Positions 8,860 through 18,444 of a stretch of 64,000 bases of DNA are shown piece after piece (within the stretch, counting starts at the first letter, position 1; every line of letters starts with the position of its first letter). A program made the translations under genes and the position numbers. The notes under the pieces are model-generated. The model was not told where the DNA came from, did no database searches, and saw only the letters and a program-made list of their open reading frames with translations. Origin of the DNA: Marinobacterium marinum. GTDB lineage: Bacteria; Pseudomonadota; Gammaproteobacteria; Pseudomonadales; Balneatricaceae. The stretch is from NCBI RefSeq assembly GCF_013868415.1, contig NZ_JACEMT010000049.1, positions 62,001-126,000 of the forward strand, read 5' to 3'.

Positions 8860-10497
8860 ATGACAAAGACTGACCACAATCCTTACATGCTGGGGCTGGA
8901 GCAGAACCCGGCCAACTACGCGACATTGTCCCCCTTGAGTTTCATTGCCCGCACCGCCGCCGTTTATCCGGAGCGTACGGCTGTTGTGCATCATCAGGTT
9001 CGTCGCAATTGGGCCGAAACCTACAGTCGTTGCCGTCGTCTGGCCAGTGCGCTGACTCAGCGCGGTATTGGCAAGGGTGATACGGTTGCGGTGATGGCTC
9101 CGAACCTGCCGGAAGTGTTTGAAGCGCATTTTGGCGTACCGATGATTGGCGCCGTGCTCAATGCGATGAATATCCGACTGGATGCCGAAGCGATCGCTTT
9201 CATTTTGCAGCATGGCGAGGCCAAGGTCATTATCGTGGATCGCGAGTTCTCTGAAGTGATTGCACGCGCCATCAAGATTGCACGTATCAATCCGATCGTG
9301 ATCGACATTGACGATCCTTCCTATGAAGGCGGCGAGTTGATCGGTGAAATGGATTATGAAGCTTTCATCGCCGGCGGCGATCCTGACTTTACATGGGCGC
9401 TACCGGCTGACGAATGGGATTCCATCACGCTGAACTATACCTCGGGTACCACCGGTGATCCCAAGGGCGTCGTGTACCACCACCGCGGTGCCTATCTGAA
9501 CGCGATCAGCAATATTGTGTCCTGGAACATGGGCGATGGCCCCGTGTACCTGTGGACACTGCCGATGTTCCATTGCAACGGCTGGTGTTTCCCCTGGTCG
9601 GTAGCCGCGGCGGCCGGTGTCAACGTCTGTCTGCGACATGTGCGTGCGGATGATATCTATACCTTGATCAAGGAAGAGAAGGTGGATCACTTCTGTGGTG
9701 CTCCGATCGTCCTGAACATGCTTAACAATGCATCCGCCGAGCTGAAAGCGGGCATTACCCATCAGGTCAAGGTGATGACGGCGGGTGCGGCACCGCCGGC
9801 GTCGGTGATCGAAGGCATGGAGAAAATGGGCTTTGGCGTCACGCATGTGTACGGCCTGACCGAAACCTACGGGCCTTGTGTCGTTTGTGCCTGGCATGAC
9901 AAGTGGGATGAACTGCCGATCGAGGAGCGCGCACGTCTCAAGTCGCGTCAGGGAGTCAAGGCCCCCATGCTTGAAGACATTCTGGTCGCGAACCCGCAAA
10001 CACTGGAGCCGGTGCCTCAGGATGGCAAAACCATCGGTGAAATCATGATGCGCGGCAACCTGGTCATGAAGGGGTATTTGAAAAACCCGAGTACGACCGA
10101 CAAGGCATTCGAGGGTGGCTGGTTCCACTCGGGTGATCTGGCGGTATGGCACGCGGACGGTTACGTTGAAATCAAGGACCGCTCGAAAGACATCATCATC
10201 TCGGGTGGGGAAAATATCTCCAGTATCGAGGTGGAAGATGTGTTGTATCGTCATCCTCAGGTAATGGAAGCGGCCGTGGTGGCTCAGCAGGACGAGAAGT
10301 GGGGCGAAGTGCCTTGCGCATTCGTAACCTTGAAGGTAGGAGCGGATGTGTCCGAAGCTGAAATAATCGAGTTCTGCCGTGACAATATGGCCCGTTTCAA
10401 GGCACCCAAGCGTATTGTATTCTGCGATCTGCCGAAAACCTCAACAGGCAAAATCCAGAAGTTTGTGTTGCGCACTCAGGCCAATGAGGCCGAGTAA
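8860..10497 (+). CDS. AlkK/DmdB-type acyl-CoA synthetase
   Basis: AMP-dependent fatty-acid-CoA ligase of 545 residues, close in layout to medium-chain AlkK and methylmercaptopropionate-CoA ligases. YTSGTTGDPKG is at 193-203, WTLPMFHCNGWCFPW at about 228-242, VYGLTETYGPC follows, and the catalytic lysine is K531 in TSTGKIQKF. GGAGAGG precedes the ATG at 8860. It is divergent from the histidine kinase, sharing a 201-bp promoter region, and is a likely target of that two-component system. The exact substrate (medium-chain fatty acid or MMPA) is unresolved. Confidence 0.88.
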   Translation: MTKTDHNPYMLGLEQNPANYATLSPLSFIARTAAVYPERTAVVHHQVRRNWAETYSRCRRLASALTQRGIGKGDTVAVMAPNLPEVFEAHFGVPMIGAVLNAMNIRLDAEAIAFILQHGEAKVIIVDREFSEVIARAIKIARINPIVIDIDDPSYEGGELIGEMDYEAFIAGGDPDFTWALPADEWDSITLNYTSGTTGDPKGVVYHHRGAYLNAISNIVSWNMGDGPVYLWTLPMFHCNGWCFPWSVAAAAGVNVCLRHVRADDIYTLIKEEKVDHFCGAPIVLNMLNNASAELKAGITHQVKVMTAGAAPPASVIEGMEKMGFGVTHVYGLTETYGPCVVCAWHDKWDELPIEERARLKSRQGVKAPMLEDILVANPQTLEPVPQDGKTIGEIMMRGNLVMKGYLKNPSTTDKAFEGGWFHSGDLAVWHADGYVEIKDRSKDIIISGGENISSIEVEDVLYRHPQVMEAAVVAQQDEKWGEVPCAFVTLKVGADVSEAEIIEFCRDNMARFKAPKRIVFCDLPKTSTGKIQKFVLRTQANEAE

Positions 10498-10514
10498 GGC
10501 GGCCGTTGTATGGC

Positions 10515-10541
10515 AAAAAAAACCGGCCCATAAGGGCCGGT
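10515..10541 (-). terminator. Rho-independent terminator of the porin gene
   Basis: ACCGGCCC-ATAA-GGGCCGGT forms an 8-bp stem. Read on the minus strand it is followed by eight T residues (the A run at 10515-10522). It therefore terminates leftward transcription from the porin gene, and the hairpin may also help stop rightward transcription of the acyl-CoA synthetase. Confidence 0.85.
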
Positions 10542-10554
10542 GGTAACTTGAACA

Positions 10555-10582
10555 CAGCAGACCCGAAGGGGTAGGTCTGCTG
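10555..10582. terminator. Second hairpin downstream of the porin gene
   Basis: CAGCAGACC and GGTCTGCTG form a perfect 9-bp stem with a 10-nt loop immediately 3' of the porin stop. It has no adjacent T run, so it is more likely a 3'-end stabilising hairpin than the terminator itself. Confidence 0.5.
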
Positions 10583-10596
10583 CGCCGTTCCAGTCC

Positions 10597-11529
10597 TTAG
10601 AACTTCAAGCGCATACCAGCCAGGTAGCCCATGTCTGAGTTGCTCTGGTCAGTGTCGGCGATTTCTGCGAACAGGCTGACGTTTTTCTGAGTCGGGAACT
10701 TGTAAGTAACGTTGGCGTACCACTCGGTGAAATCTTCCTTGTTGATGCTGTCGAAGTCGGTATCAATAACACCGATGGCCATTTTGGTAGTCGGCGCAAC
10801 GGCGAAGACGCTGGCAACGTTGTACTGGTCGGCAACATCGTCGGTGGTGCTGTAATCAATGGCGAAAGTCGCGAAACCTGCGTCGTAAGCGGCGCTGACA
10901 CCCCAGGTATCAAAATCTTCGGCACCAATGCTTTCGGTAGCATTCTGGTAGGCGGCAGCCAGTGTGATGTTGTTGAATTCGGTGGATGCGAACAGGTCGA
11001 AATATTCGCCGTTTTCGCTGGCTTCGCCTTCGGCATCCATTTCATAGGAAGCGACAATGTAGGCGTTGGCCAGTTCTACGTCCAGACGGATGGTGTCGTC
11101 ACCGGAGGTTCCCATGGCATCGAAACGGTCGTTCTTGGACTCCATTTCGTAGGCTTCTTCAATACCGAACTCGTCGGATGCAAAGTTCTGCTTACCGAAA
11201 GAGATAGAGGTGTTGCCGAACGACATACCCAGGTAGGCTTCTTCCAGGTTGCTGCCGTCATCGTATTTGCCGTCGGCTGCATTTTTGAAACCGAAGTCGA
11301 TACGACCGAACGCGGTCATGTCGTTACCCAGGTCATAGCTGACATGGTTTTTCAGTTCGAGGTCATCGAACTCGATGTCAGTATGTTCATCTTTGCCAAC
11401 TTCTTTACGGAACTGAATTTGCAGGTCGCCGTTCAGTGTGTAGGTCAGGCCCTTACCTTCATAAATGGTAGCGGCGCTGGCAGAGCCGGCGGCAACAGAT
11501 ACTGCAACAGCCAGAAGAAGCTTTTTCAT
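10597..11529 (-). CDS. Gram-negative outer-membrane porin
   Basis: A 310-residue secreted beta-barrel. It has a signal peptide MKKLLLAVAVSVAAGSASA, alternating amphipathic strands rich in aromatic and acidic residues, and the terminal aromatic signature GMRLKF recognised by the BAM complex. The N-terminal GKGLTYTLNGDLQIQFRK and the loop SFGKQNF are typical of general diffusion porins of the OmpC/Porin_4 type. Single-gene unit with two hairpins behind it; probably highly expressed. The acidic composition fits a marine or halotolerant host. Confidence 0.88.
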   Translation of the reverse strand: MKKLLLAVAVSVAAGSASAATIYEGKGLTYTLNGDLQIQFRKEVGKDEHTDIEFDDLELKNHVSYDLGNDMTAFGRIDFGFKNAADGKYDDGSNLEEAYLGMSFGNTSISFGKQNFASDEFGIEEAYEMESKNDRFDAMGTSGDDTIRLDVELANAYIVASYEMDAEGEASENGEYFDLFASTEFNNITLAAAYQNATESIGAEDFDTWGVSAAYDAGFATFAIDYSTTDDVADQYNVASVFAVAPTTKMAIGVIDTDFDSINKEDFTEWYANVTYKFPTQKNVSLFAEIADTDQSNSDMGYLAGMRLKF

Positions 11530-11576
11530 GTGCGAGACTCCAGGTTCATATATTTTGTATAATAATAAAGATGGAT

Positions 11577-12236
11577 TTACTGACCGGTTTCTAACCAGTT
11601 CTTGAAATTATTCTTTGTTTCGTCGCTTGCCTGTTCATACCAATATTCAAGCATCTGCCCGACCATTTTTTGATCCGGGTGAACGTTGCTTGGTGGCTGA
11701 GAGGTCGGCACGCTTTTATTGAAACTGTGGGTTTCCGTATTGAGCGACTTAACGGCTGCCTGGGTATCAGTGCTGTTAAACTCTTCCAGCTCTTTTTCAT
11801 AATCCCGACCCAGCTGGAAACCTTCCTTTTCAAGCTTGCCCCAAGTGAAAGACAGGGGGTTGCCCCGGTCATCCAGCAGGCGCCAGTCGGCATTACGGTT
11901 GAAGGATTTCAGATCGTAGCGGTTGCTGATTTCAGGGGCCTGAACGCGCACTGTCGTGTCGGCTGCCTTGAAGGTGAGGACAAAGGTGTCGCTGTCTTCA
12001 AGAACATAATCATCGGCGGATTCAGTGATCTCGGCGGTATATTCAACTACGATTTGAGTCGTGCCGTTTTTGGCTTTCAGCTCGGGCAAATCGGAGAAAA
12101 AGGTTTTCGTCTCAACCGCCTTGCCATTAATTGCAAGAATACCCACACCGTTTGATGGTTTAATTTCTATATCGGCAAAAGAGACTGCCGGATATAATGC
12201 GCAGGTTGCCAGCAGGCAGGTTATAGATTTTTTCAT
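11577..12236 (-). CDS. DUF2057 (YccT-like) periplasmic protein
   Basis: A 219-residue secreted protein with signal peptide MKKSITCLLATCALYPAVSFA and the DUF2057 start (IEIKPSNGVGILAINGK). The E. coli relative YccT (CsgI) is a periplasmic inhibitor of curli formation, but no curli genes are nearby and the role here is unknown. I choose the ATG at 12236, where the signal peptide begins, rather than the TTG at 12248. The C-terminal third is hydrophilic, with a conserved-looking QMLEYWYEQAS segment. It lies 47 bp upstream of the porin on the same strand. Confidence 0.75.
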   Translation of the reverse strand: MKKSITCLLATCALYPAVSFADIEIKPSNGVGILAINGKAVETKTFFSDLPELKAKNGTTQIVVEYTAEITESADDYVLEDSDTFVLTFKAADTTVRVQAPEISNRYDLKSFNRNADWRLLDDRGNPLSFTWGKLEKEGFQLGRDYEKELEEFNSTDTQAAVKSLNTETHSFNKSVPTSQPPSNVHPDQKMVGQMLEYWYEQASDETKNNFKNWLETGQ

Positions 12237-12441
12237 TGAATGCACCAAGCGTGTAGCGGTTCTTAAAAGTGGGGTGCATGGTATTTTTTGAATGTTACAT
12301 ATCTGTTTATTTTATATTAATGTTTTGATTGAATGGCTGTCATAAAAACATAATATTAAACAGGCGTATTACTAGCATCATATTATTGTCATTTTCCTGT
12401 TTTAGGGTGCGCCTTTTCATTCATACAAGGTGTTCCGAACC

Positions 12442-14610
12442 ATGCAGCCTTTTGCTTCTCGACTCTCTGCGTTGGCGCTGGCTATTGCGGCGGCAGGCGC
12501 TGCTCACGCAGATCAGTTCAATCGAATTGCAAGCTTTCCTGTCAGCCAAAACCTTGCGGCCGACAATATGCAGCAGGAAACATCCGCTGAAATCATCACG
12601 GCAACGGCGGATGGGCAAATGCTGGTGTATTCGGACAGCCCGCGTGGAGGTCTTGGCCTGGTGGATATCCGCCAAGCGGATCAGCCGAAGCCTGCCGGGT
12701 TTGTTGATCTGTCAGGTGAGCCGACCTCTGTCAGCGCTTTCGGCAACAAGGTTGTTACGGCGGTGAATACCTCGAAAAGCTTTGTGGAGCCGTCCGGTTT
12801 TCTGGCGCTGGTTTCACCGCAGAGCCAGACGATTGAAAGCCGCTGCGATTTGGGTGGCCAGCCCGATTCGGTTGCCGTGTCTCGGGATGGGAAATATGTC
12901 GCGGTCGCGATCGAAAACGAGCGTGACGAAGACCTGAATGACGGGCAGTTGCCCCAAATGCCTGCCGGTGATCTGGTAATTGTGCCGATCAAGGACGATC
13001 AGCTGGATTGTGCCAATCTCAAACGCGTGGACCTGACCGGTCTGGCCGAGATCGCTCCGACAGACCCCGAGCCCGAATTTGTCGACTTCAACGGTCGTGG
13101 CGAAATCGTGGTCACGCTGCAGGAAAACAACCACTTGGCAGTGGTTGAAGCGGCTACCGGCAAGGTGCTCAATCACTTCTCCGCCGGCAGTGTCGATCTG
13201 CAGAATATCGATACGAAAAAAGATGGCGCACTGATTTTTACTGAAAGCCAGCAGAATGTGCTGCGCGAGCCGGATGCCGTCAAATGGCTGGATGACGACC
13301 GCTTCGTGATTGCTAACGAAGGTGACTACAACGGCGGTGCGCGCGGCTTCAGCATTTTCCATAAGGATGGGCGGTTGCTGTTTGAGTCGGGTGCGTCTTT
13401 TGAGCATGAAGTCATTCGTGCAGGGCATTATCCTGACAAGCGTTCAGGCAAGAAGGGTGGCGAGCCGGAAGGTTTGGAGGTGGCCCGTTTTGGCGATGAA
13501 ACCTTTATTTTTGTACTGTCCGAGCGTGGTTCCGTGATTGGTGTTTACCGTGATACCGGCACCGACCCTGAATTTGTGCAGTTGCTGCCGTCCGGTATTG
13601 CGCCCGAGTCGGCGGTGGCCATTCCAGAGCGCGGTCTGTTGATCAGCGCCAATGAAAAGGATCTGCTTGAAGATGGCGGCGCTCGTGCGCATGTCATGCT
13701 GTTTGAGCTGTCTGCCAAAGCGGCGGACTACCCGCAGCTGGTGTCGGGTGATGATTCCGCCGGTCTGCCGATCGGCTGGGGCGCGTTGTCGGGACTGACC
13801 GCCGACCCGAAGCAGACCGGTATTCTGTATGCCGTGAATGACAGCTTCTACAAGTCACAGCCGCGCATTTTTACGATCGATGCGAATGCACATCCGGCCA
13901 AAATCACTGCCGTGACCGAGATCAAGCGCGATGGCAAGGTCGCCGAGAAACTGGACCTGGAAGGTATTGTAACGGATGGCCAGGGCGGTTTCTGGCTGGC
14001 TTCCGAAGGCAACGCCAAAAAGGACGTGCCGCATGCGCTCTACCAGGTGAATGCCGCTGGTGACATTACCCGGACGATCGCGCTGCCCGAGGCATTGATG
14101 CCGTATGAGATGCGTTTTGGTGCCGAAGGTATCGTGCTGTCGGGTGACACGCTGTGGGTTGCGATCCAGCGCCCCTGGGCGGATGACCCGGCCAACCATA
14201 CCAAGCTGTTGGCCTATAACCTGAAGACCGAGCAGTGGGGAGCTGTGCATTACCCGCTGGAGCCGGTAACGGAAGGCTGGGTTGGCCTGTCTGAACTGGA
14301 GCTGCACGATGACCACCTGTATGTGATCGAGCGTGATAACCAGATTGGCGACAAGGCGTCGATCAAGCGGCTGTACAAGGTGGCGTTGTCGGAGCTGAAA
14401 CCGGCATCGCTGGAGCAGGCGTTGCCGGTGGTGAACAAGGCACTGGTGCGTGATCTGATCCCCGATCTGGCATCCTTGAATGGTTACATCAATGACAAGA
14501 TTGAAGGGTTCGCGATTGATGCCGGGGGCAACGCCTATCTGGTGACCGACAATGACGGCGTAGATGACAGCTCGGGCGAAACCCTCTGGTTGAAGCTGGG
14601 GCCACTGTAA
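12442..14610 (+). CDS. Secreted phytase/esterase-like beta-propeller protein
   Basis: A 722-residue exported protein. The ATG at 12442 follows AAGG with 11-nt spacing and begins a signal peptide ending AGAAHA; a GTG 12 bp upstream is less likely. The N-terminal half (about 20-400) looks like a YncE/choice-of-anchor seven-bladed propeller with repeats such as VDIRQADQPKPAGFV. The C-terminal part (about 430-720) matches the family named esterase-like activity of phytase, with LDLEGIVTDGQGGFWLASEG and DKIEGFAIDAGGNAYLVTDN. It probably hydrolyses phosphoesters in the periplasm or outside the cell. A good terminator follows, so it is monocistronic. Confidence 0.82.
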   Translation: MQPFASRLSALALAIAAAGAAHADQFNRIASFPVSQNLAADNMQQETSAEIITATADGQMLVYSDSPRGGLGLVDIRQADQPKPAGFVDLSGEPTSVSAFGNKVVTAVNTSKSFVEPSGFLALVSPQSQTIESRCDLGGQPDSVAVSRDGKYVAVAIENERDEDLNDGQLPQMPAGDLVIVPIKDDQLDCANLKRVDLTGLAEIAPTDPEPEFVDFNGRGEIVVTLQENNHLAVVEAATGKVLNHFSAGSVDLQNIDTKKDGALIFTESQQNVLREPDAVKWLDDDRFVIANEGDYNGGARGFSIFHKDGRLLFESGASFEHEVIRAGHYPDKRSGKKGGEPEGLEVARFGDETFIFVLSERGSVIGVYRDTGTDPEFVQLLPSGIAPESAVAIPERGLLISANEKDLLEDGGARAHVMLFELSAKAADYPQLVSGDDSAGLPIGWGALSGLTADPKQTGILYAVNDSFYKSQPRIFTIDANAHPAKITAVTEIKRDGKVAEKLDLEGIVTDGQGGFWLASEGNAKKDVPHALYQVNAAGDITRTIALPEALMPYEMRFGAEGIVLSGDTLWVAIQRPWADDPANHTKLLAYNLKTEQWGAVHYPLEPVTEGWVGLSELELHDDHLYVIERDNQIGDKASIKRLYKVALSELKPASLEQALPVVNKALVRDLIPDLASLNGYINDKIEGFAIDAGGNAYLVTDNDGVDDSSGETLWLKLGPL

Positions 14611-14649
14611 CCGGGGCTCCGTTGTCGATACGGATCGATTGAAGATAAG

Positions 14650-14674
14650 AGGCTGCCTGCGGGCAGCCTTTTTT
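14650..14674 (+). terminator. Rho-independent terminator
   Basis: GGCTGCC and GGCAGCC form a 7-bp stem around a TGCG loop, followed by six T residues, 40 bp after the stop of the secreted phytase-like gene. Confidence 0.9.
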
Positions 14675-14922
14675 GTGTGTGAGCTGCAGCGAGCAGGCTG
14701 AATGAGGCAAAAACGGAAAGTTTCCATTTTGCCTTGTCGCCATTTTTCAACGTATCCCTGAGCGTTTGTTCAGGTTGAGACAGTGTTCTGGGCTGGCCCA
14801 GGATTGTTGCAAATAGAGAATAATAATCGTAACTATCTGATAAAAAAGGTTTTATGGTTTTTTTTGGTGAAAATTCAGCTATTTTTGGCGCTTCTGTTGC
14901 TGAATATAAAATGAATATCGTC

Positions 14923-14936
14923 CGGGTCATGACCCG
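14923..14936. promoter_or_regulatory. Perfect 14-bp palindrome CGGGTCATGACCCG
   Basis: A fully symmetric 14-mer located 150 bp upstream of the small membrane-protein gene, in otherwise AT-rich DNA. It could be an operator for a dimeric repressor; no cognate regulator is adjacent. Confidence 0.35.
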
Positions 14937-15086
14937 AATCTCCATGGTAAATCCCCTTTTATAACGTGTGTTTAATTATTTGGCTGATATGTGTCTCTTA
15001 TTGGCACTCTAGTGGGAGTGGGAAGTGAGGCACACAATAGCGCTCGCTTTAACTGGTCAAATAATGAACTATAAAAGGAGCACGCA

Positions 15087-15368
15087 ATGAGACGAAGCAA
15101 GCGTGAGTCAGTCGCCGAGATCAAGCGACATCTGTTCAAATACAATTTGATCTCGATAGCGGCTACGCTGGTTATCGCAGTTTGTATTTATGCATTGGCA
15201 ACAGGAGAGGGTGCCTCCATTCACTCCGTCCTGGCCGATCAGTCGAATGTCTTTGATATTCTGATTGTGGCGGGAGTGGTTGAGTTGCTGGTTATTGCCA
15301 GAATCTCGCGCCTGAACAAGCTCAAGCAGGGGGTTCATACCCGCCGTCGAGCCATGTCCCGCGCCTGA
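15087..15368 (+). CDS. Small two-TM membrane protein of unknown function
   Basis: A 93-residue protein with a basic N-terminus (MRRSKRESVAEIKRHLFKY), two hydrophobic segments (about residues 22-41 and 56-72) and a basic tail. This suggests both ends are cytoplasmic by the positive-inside rule. A strong AAAGGAGC site precedes the ATG. I do not recognise a family. It is 66 bp upstream of the bestrophin gene on the same strand and may be co-expressed with it. Confidence 0.65.
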   Translation: MRRSKRESVAEIKRHLFKYNLISIAATLVIAVCIYALATGEGASIHSVLADQSNVFDILIVAGVVELLVIARISRLNKLKQGVHTRRRAMSRA

Positions 15369-15434
15369 TGCCTTTCCTATCCCGGTCAGCTGTGACACTA
15401 TCTGTGCCCTCCAGCTGTTCGGGAGCTTCATTTC

Positions 15435-16343
15435 ATGATCGTTCGTAAACGCCCGGGTGCCCTGGGACTGATGCTGGCCTGGAAAGGGTCGGTACTGCCC
15501 CATGTCATGCCGCATATTATCTTTGCCGGCTGTTTCTCCGCCATTATCACGTGGGTGGCGCGCCACCATTACCTGGATGGCGTGATCGAATATACATTAC
15601 TGCCGTTTACCCTGATGGGGATAGCGCTGTCGATACTGCTCAGTATTCGCAACACCGCCACCTATGACCGTTGGTGGGAAGGGCGCAAACAATGGGGGCA
15701 GATGGTGTATGAAATCCGCAGCCTGGCCCGCACCAGTGGCATCTACCTGGCTGAAGCACCGCGCCGTCGCTTGCTGCTGAACGTGCTGGCCCATGCGCAC
15801 CTGTTGCGCGGTCAGCTGCGGGGGGAAAACGTGCAGGCTGAGCTGCCTGGCGATCTGCCGGCGGGGCTGATCAGTCAGGCGTTGAGCAAACGTAACCCGG
15901 CCGAGTTCATGCTGCAGCAGGCCGGAGCGCTGATTGCGGATGAATTGAAAGCGGGGCGGCTGGATACGATTGCGGCGGCCGCGCTGGATAAGCATCTGTA
16001 TGGTCTGAGTAGCGTACAGGCCGCATCCGAACGTATTGCGCACACCCCCCTGCCGTTTGCCTATACTTTGCTGGCGCACCGGACGGCCTATATCTACTGT
16101 TATCTGTTGCCGTTCGGCATGGTGGGCGTGGCAGGCTGGTTTACGCCGGTGTTTACGGCGATTGTAGCGTATACCTTCTTTGGTCTGGACCGCCTGTCGG
16201 AACAGATGGAGTTTCCCTTCGGTCGCCATACCAATGACCTGCCGCTGGATGCGATTTGTCGGATTCATGAAATCAGTGTGGCCGAAGCACTGGGTGATCC
16301 GGCTCCGGAGTTGCTGCAGCCGGTGAAGTTTCAGCTGCAATGA
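15435..16343 (+). CDS. Bestrophin-family (UPF0187/YneE) ion channel
   Basis: A 302-residue inner-membrane protein of the bacterial bestrophin family, which form pentameric channels (cation-selective in the characterised Klebsiella protein). The hallmark N-terminal region is present: RKRPGALGLMLAWKGSVLP, then SILLSIRNTATYDRWWEGRK with the invariant RWWEGR. A later membrane hairpin (YCYLLPFGMVGVAGWFTP) and FFGLDRLSEQMEFPFG complete the family signature. It overlaps the following methyltransferase by 4 bp, so the two are translationally coupled. Confidence 0.9.
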   Translation: MIVRKRPGALGLMLAWKGSVLPHVMPHIIFAGCFSAIITWVARHHYLDGVIEYTLLPFTLMGIALSILLSIRNTATYDRWWEGRKQWGQMVYEIRSLARTSGIYLAEAPRRRLLLNVLAHAHLLRGQLRGENVQAELPGDLPAGLISQALSKRNPAEFMLQQAGALIADELKAGRLDTIAAAALDKHLYGLSSVQAASERIAHTPLPFAYTLLAHRTAYIYCYLLPFGMVGVAGWFTPVFTAIVAYTFFGLDRLSEQMEFPFGRHTNDLPLDAICRIHEISVAEALGDPAPELLQPVKFQLQ

Positions 16344-16999
16344 GTGCTCAGAACTGCCCGCTGTGCGGCGCCGACAGACTGTATCGGATAGAGTGTCGAC
16401 AGCGGACCTACCATCGGTGTGAGTCCTGTCGCCTGGTGCATCTTGATCCGACACAGCGTTTGTCTGACAAGGCTGAAAAGGCAGTGTATGACGATCATGA
16501 AAACGCGGTTGATGACCCAGGCTACCGTCGCTTTCTGTCACGCGCTTTCAATGAGGTGCTACAGCGCCTGCCCGCGCCGGCCAGGGGGCTGGATTTCGGT
16601 TGTGGCCCTGGTCCGGCCTTGGTGGCCATGGCCCGCGAAGCCGGTTACGACATGGCGCAGTACGATAAATACTACTGTCCGGACGAGCGTGTCTGGGCGG
16701 ACAGGTATGATTTTGTCACCAGCACCGAAGTCATCGAACATCTGGCCGACCCCTTGCCGATTCTGGATCGACTGTGGTCAGGGTTAAAGCCGGGTGGCCT
16801 GCTGGTGCTGCAGACCAAGCGAGTACTGGATGACGAGCGCTTTCGCAGCTGGCATTACCGTAATGACCCCACCCACATCACCTTCTTTGCGGAGGAGAGC
16901 TTTGCCTGGCTCGGGCAGCGCTGGGGCTGCGTGCCCGAGTATCCGCACGGGGATGTGGTGTGTTTTTGCAAAATGGTCGAGATTCAAAAAAACGCCTGA
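16340..16999 (+). CDS. Zinc-ribbon SAM-dependent methyltransferase
   Basis: A 219-residue class I methyltransferase with an N-terminal zinc ribbon made of CPLCG (6-10) and CESC (29-32). SAM motif I is in [12 protein letters not shown] (about 84-95), and [13 protein letters not shown] is the post-motif typical of Methyltransf_23. The substrate is unknown. It is coupled by a 4-bp overlap to the bestrophin gene. Its last 16 bp overlap the convergent glutaryl-CoA dehydrogenase gene. Confidence 0.85.
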   Translation: MSAQNCPLCGADRLYRIECRQRTYHRCESCRLVHLDPTQRLSDKAEKAVYDDHENAVDDPGYRRFLSRAFNEVLQRLPAPARGLDFGCGPGPALVAMAREAGYDMAQYDKYYCPDERVWADRYDFVTSTEVIEHLADPLPILDRLWSGLKPGGLLVLQTKRVLDDERFRSWHYRNDPTHITFFAEESFAWLGQRWGCVPEYPHGDVVCFCKMVEIQKNA

Positions 17000-18171
17000 A
17001 TCCCGGTCTGTGCTCGCCCTAGAATAAGCGCGTGGATATCCTGGGTGCCCTCGTAAGTATTCACGGTTTCCAGGTTCATTAGGTGGCGCATCACGCCGTA
17101 CTCTTCGGAAATGCCATTGCCGCCGTGCATGTCACGGGACATGCGTGCCACATCCAGCGCCTTGCCGCAGTTGTTGCGCTTGATCAGCGAGACCATCTCC
17201 GGTGCCCAGTTGCCGCTGTCCATCAGGCGGCCGATCTGCAGTGCGCCCTGCAGTCCCAGCGAAATTTCGGTCTGCATGTTGGCCAGTTTCAGCTGGATCA
17301 GCTGGTTCGCGGCCAGGGGGCGGTTGAACTGCTTGCGATCGAGTGTGTACCGGCGTGCCGCATGCCAGCAGAACTCGGCAGCCCCCATGGCGCCCCAGGC
17401 GATGCCGAAGCGAGCCTTGTTCAGGCAGCCAAAGGGACCGGCCAGGCCGCTGGCATTGGGCAGCAGGTTTTCTTCGGGTACGAAGGCCTCATCCAGCACA
17501 ATTTCGCCGGTGATGCTGGCGCGCAGGCTCAGCTTGCCTTCGATCTTGGGGGTCGAGAATCCTTCGGTACCACGTTCGACGATAAAGCCGCGGATCTTGC
17601 CGTCATGGGCTTCAGACTTGGCCCAGACAACGGCCAGGTCGGCGACGGGGCTGTTGGTAATCCACATCTTTTGACCGGTCAGCCGATAGCCGCCATCCAC
17701 TTTCATGGCGCGGGTAATCATGGAACCGGGGTCTGAACCGTGGTCCGGCTCGGTCAGGCCGAAGCAACCGACCCATTCGCCGCTGGCGAGTTTGGGCAGG
17801 TACTTACGCTTCTGCTCTTCGGAACCATAGGCTTCGATGGGGTACATCACCAGCGAGGACTGTACGCTCATGGCTGAGCGGTAGCCGGAGTCGACGCGCT
17901 CCACTTCGCGGGCGATCAGGCCATAGGCGACATGGCCGACACCGGCACCGCCATATTCTTCGGCAACGGTAGGGCCGAGCAGGCCCATTTCCCCCATTTC
18001 TGTCATGATCTTCCGGTCGAAACGCTCCTCGCGAAAGGCCCCGAGGACACGCGGCTGCAATGACTGCTGGCAGTAGGCGCGGGCTGCGTCGCGGATCTGG
18101 CGCTCTTCTGCGGTCAGTTGCTGTTCCAGCAACAAGGGGTCATCCCAATTGAAGTAGGCGTGTGCTGCCAT
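16984..18171 (-). CDS. gcdH: Glutaryl-CoA dehydrogenase
   Basis: FAD-dependent oxidative decarboxylation of glutaryl-CoA to crotonyl-CoA in lysine and glutarate degradation. 395 residues from the ATG at 18171, chosen because GGGAG lies 7 bp upstream; the ATG at 18177 is too close to that site. The acyl-CoA dehydrogenase fold is complete, with [33 protein letters not shown] and the catalytic glutamate in [13 protein letters not shown]. The C-terminus [13 protein letters not shown] is characteristic of GcdH. It is divergent from a beta-oxidation operon that could process the crotonyl-CoA product further. Confidence 0.93.
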   Translation of the reverse strand: MAAHAYFNWDDPLLLEQQLTAEERQIRDAARAYCQQSLQPRVLGAFREERFDRKIMTEMGEMGLLGPTVAEEYGGAGVGHVAYGLIAREVERVDSGYRSAMSVQSSLVMYPIEAYGSEEQKRKYLPKLASGEWVGCFGLTEPDHGSDPGSMITRAMKVDGGYRLTGQKMWITNSPVADLAVVWAKSEAHDGKIRGFIVERGTEGFSTPKIEGKLSLRASITGEIVLDEAFVPEENLLPNASGLAGPFGCLNKARFGIAWGAMGAAEFCWHAARRYTLDRKQFNRPLAANQLIQLKLANMQTEISLGLQGALQIGRLMDSGNWAPEMVSLIKRNNCGKALDVARMSRDMHGGNGISEEYGVMRHLMNLETVNTYEGTQDIHALILGRAQTGIQAFF

Positions 18172-18444
18172 CAACATGCTCCCGACTTATGACCGTACAA
18201 CTAAAACAAAGGCTTTTGACCGTACTCTAACCTTAGTATTGTTCAAAAGGCTCCGCCAACTGTAGAGGAGGCTCGTCAGATCATCTCCCCAATCATTTCC
18301 TCGCCTGAACTGTCGATTTTTGCCAAATTTGCTGCCGAATATTGTCATGGTGGCGGTCCCCATCCTGATACACACTTAGGTCATTCCCTTATAAAGAGCT
18401 GTCGCGGTAGCGGCAGCCAGACGAATAACCAAGGTGAGAGTGTT

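Larger units (their letters stand above)
14611..15086. other. Intergenic region, 476 bp
   Basis: It holds the terminator of the phytase-like gene (14650-14674), then about 400 bp that becomes AT-rich, with poly-T runs near 14845-14870, a perfect palindrome at 14923-14936, and the AAAAGGAGC ribosome-binding site of the next gene just before 15087. I see no convincing gene; the antisense frame from 14945 runs into the downstream coding region and is not credible. Confidence 0.6.

Noticed and set aside
8659-9213. N-terminal extension of the histidine kinase frame
   Set aside because: The open frame continues upstream of the ATG at 8658 but runs antisense through the start of the acyl-CoA synthetase, has no domain-like sequence and no ribosome-binding site, whereas 8658 has AAAGGAAAGGG.
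14489-14945. Minus-strand frame across the terminator after the phytase-like gene
   Set aside because: Most of it is antisense to the secreted protein gene, it crosses a strong terminator, and the part in the intergenic region shows no family features.
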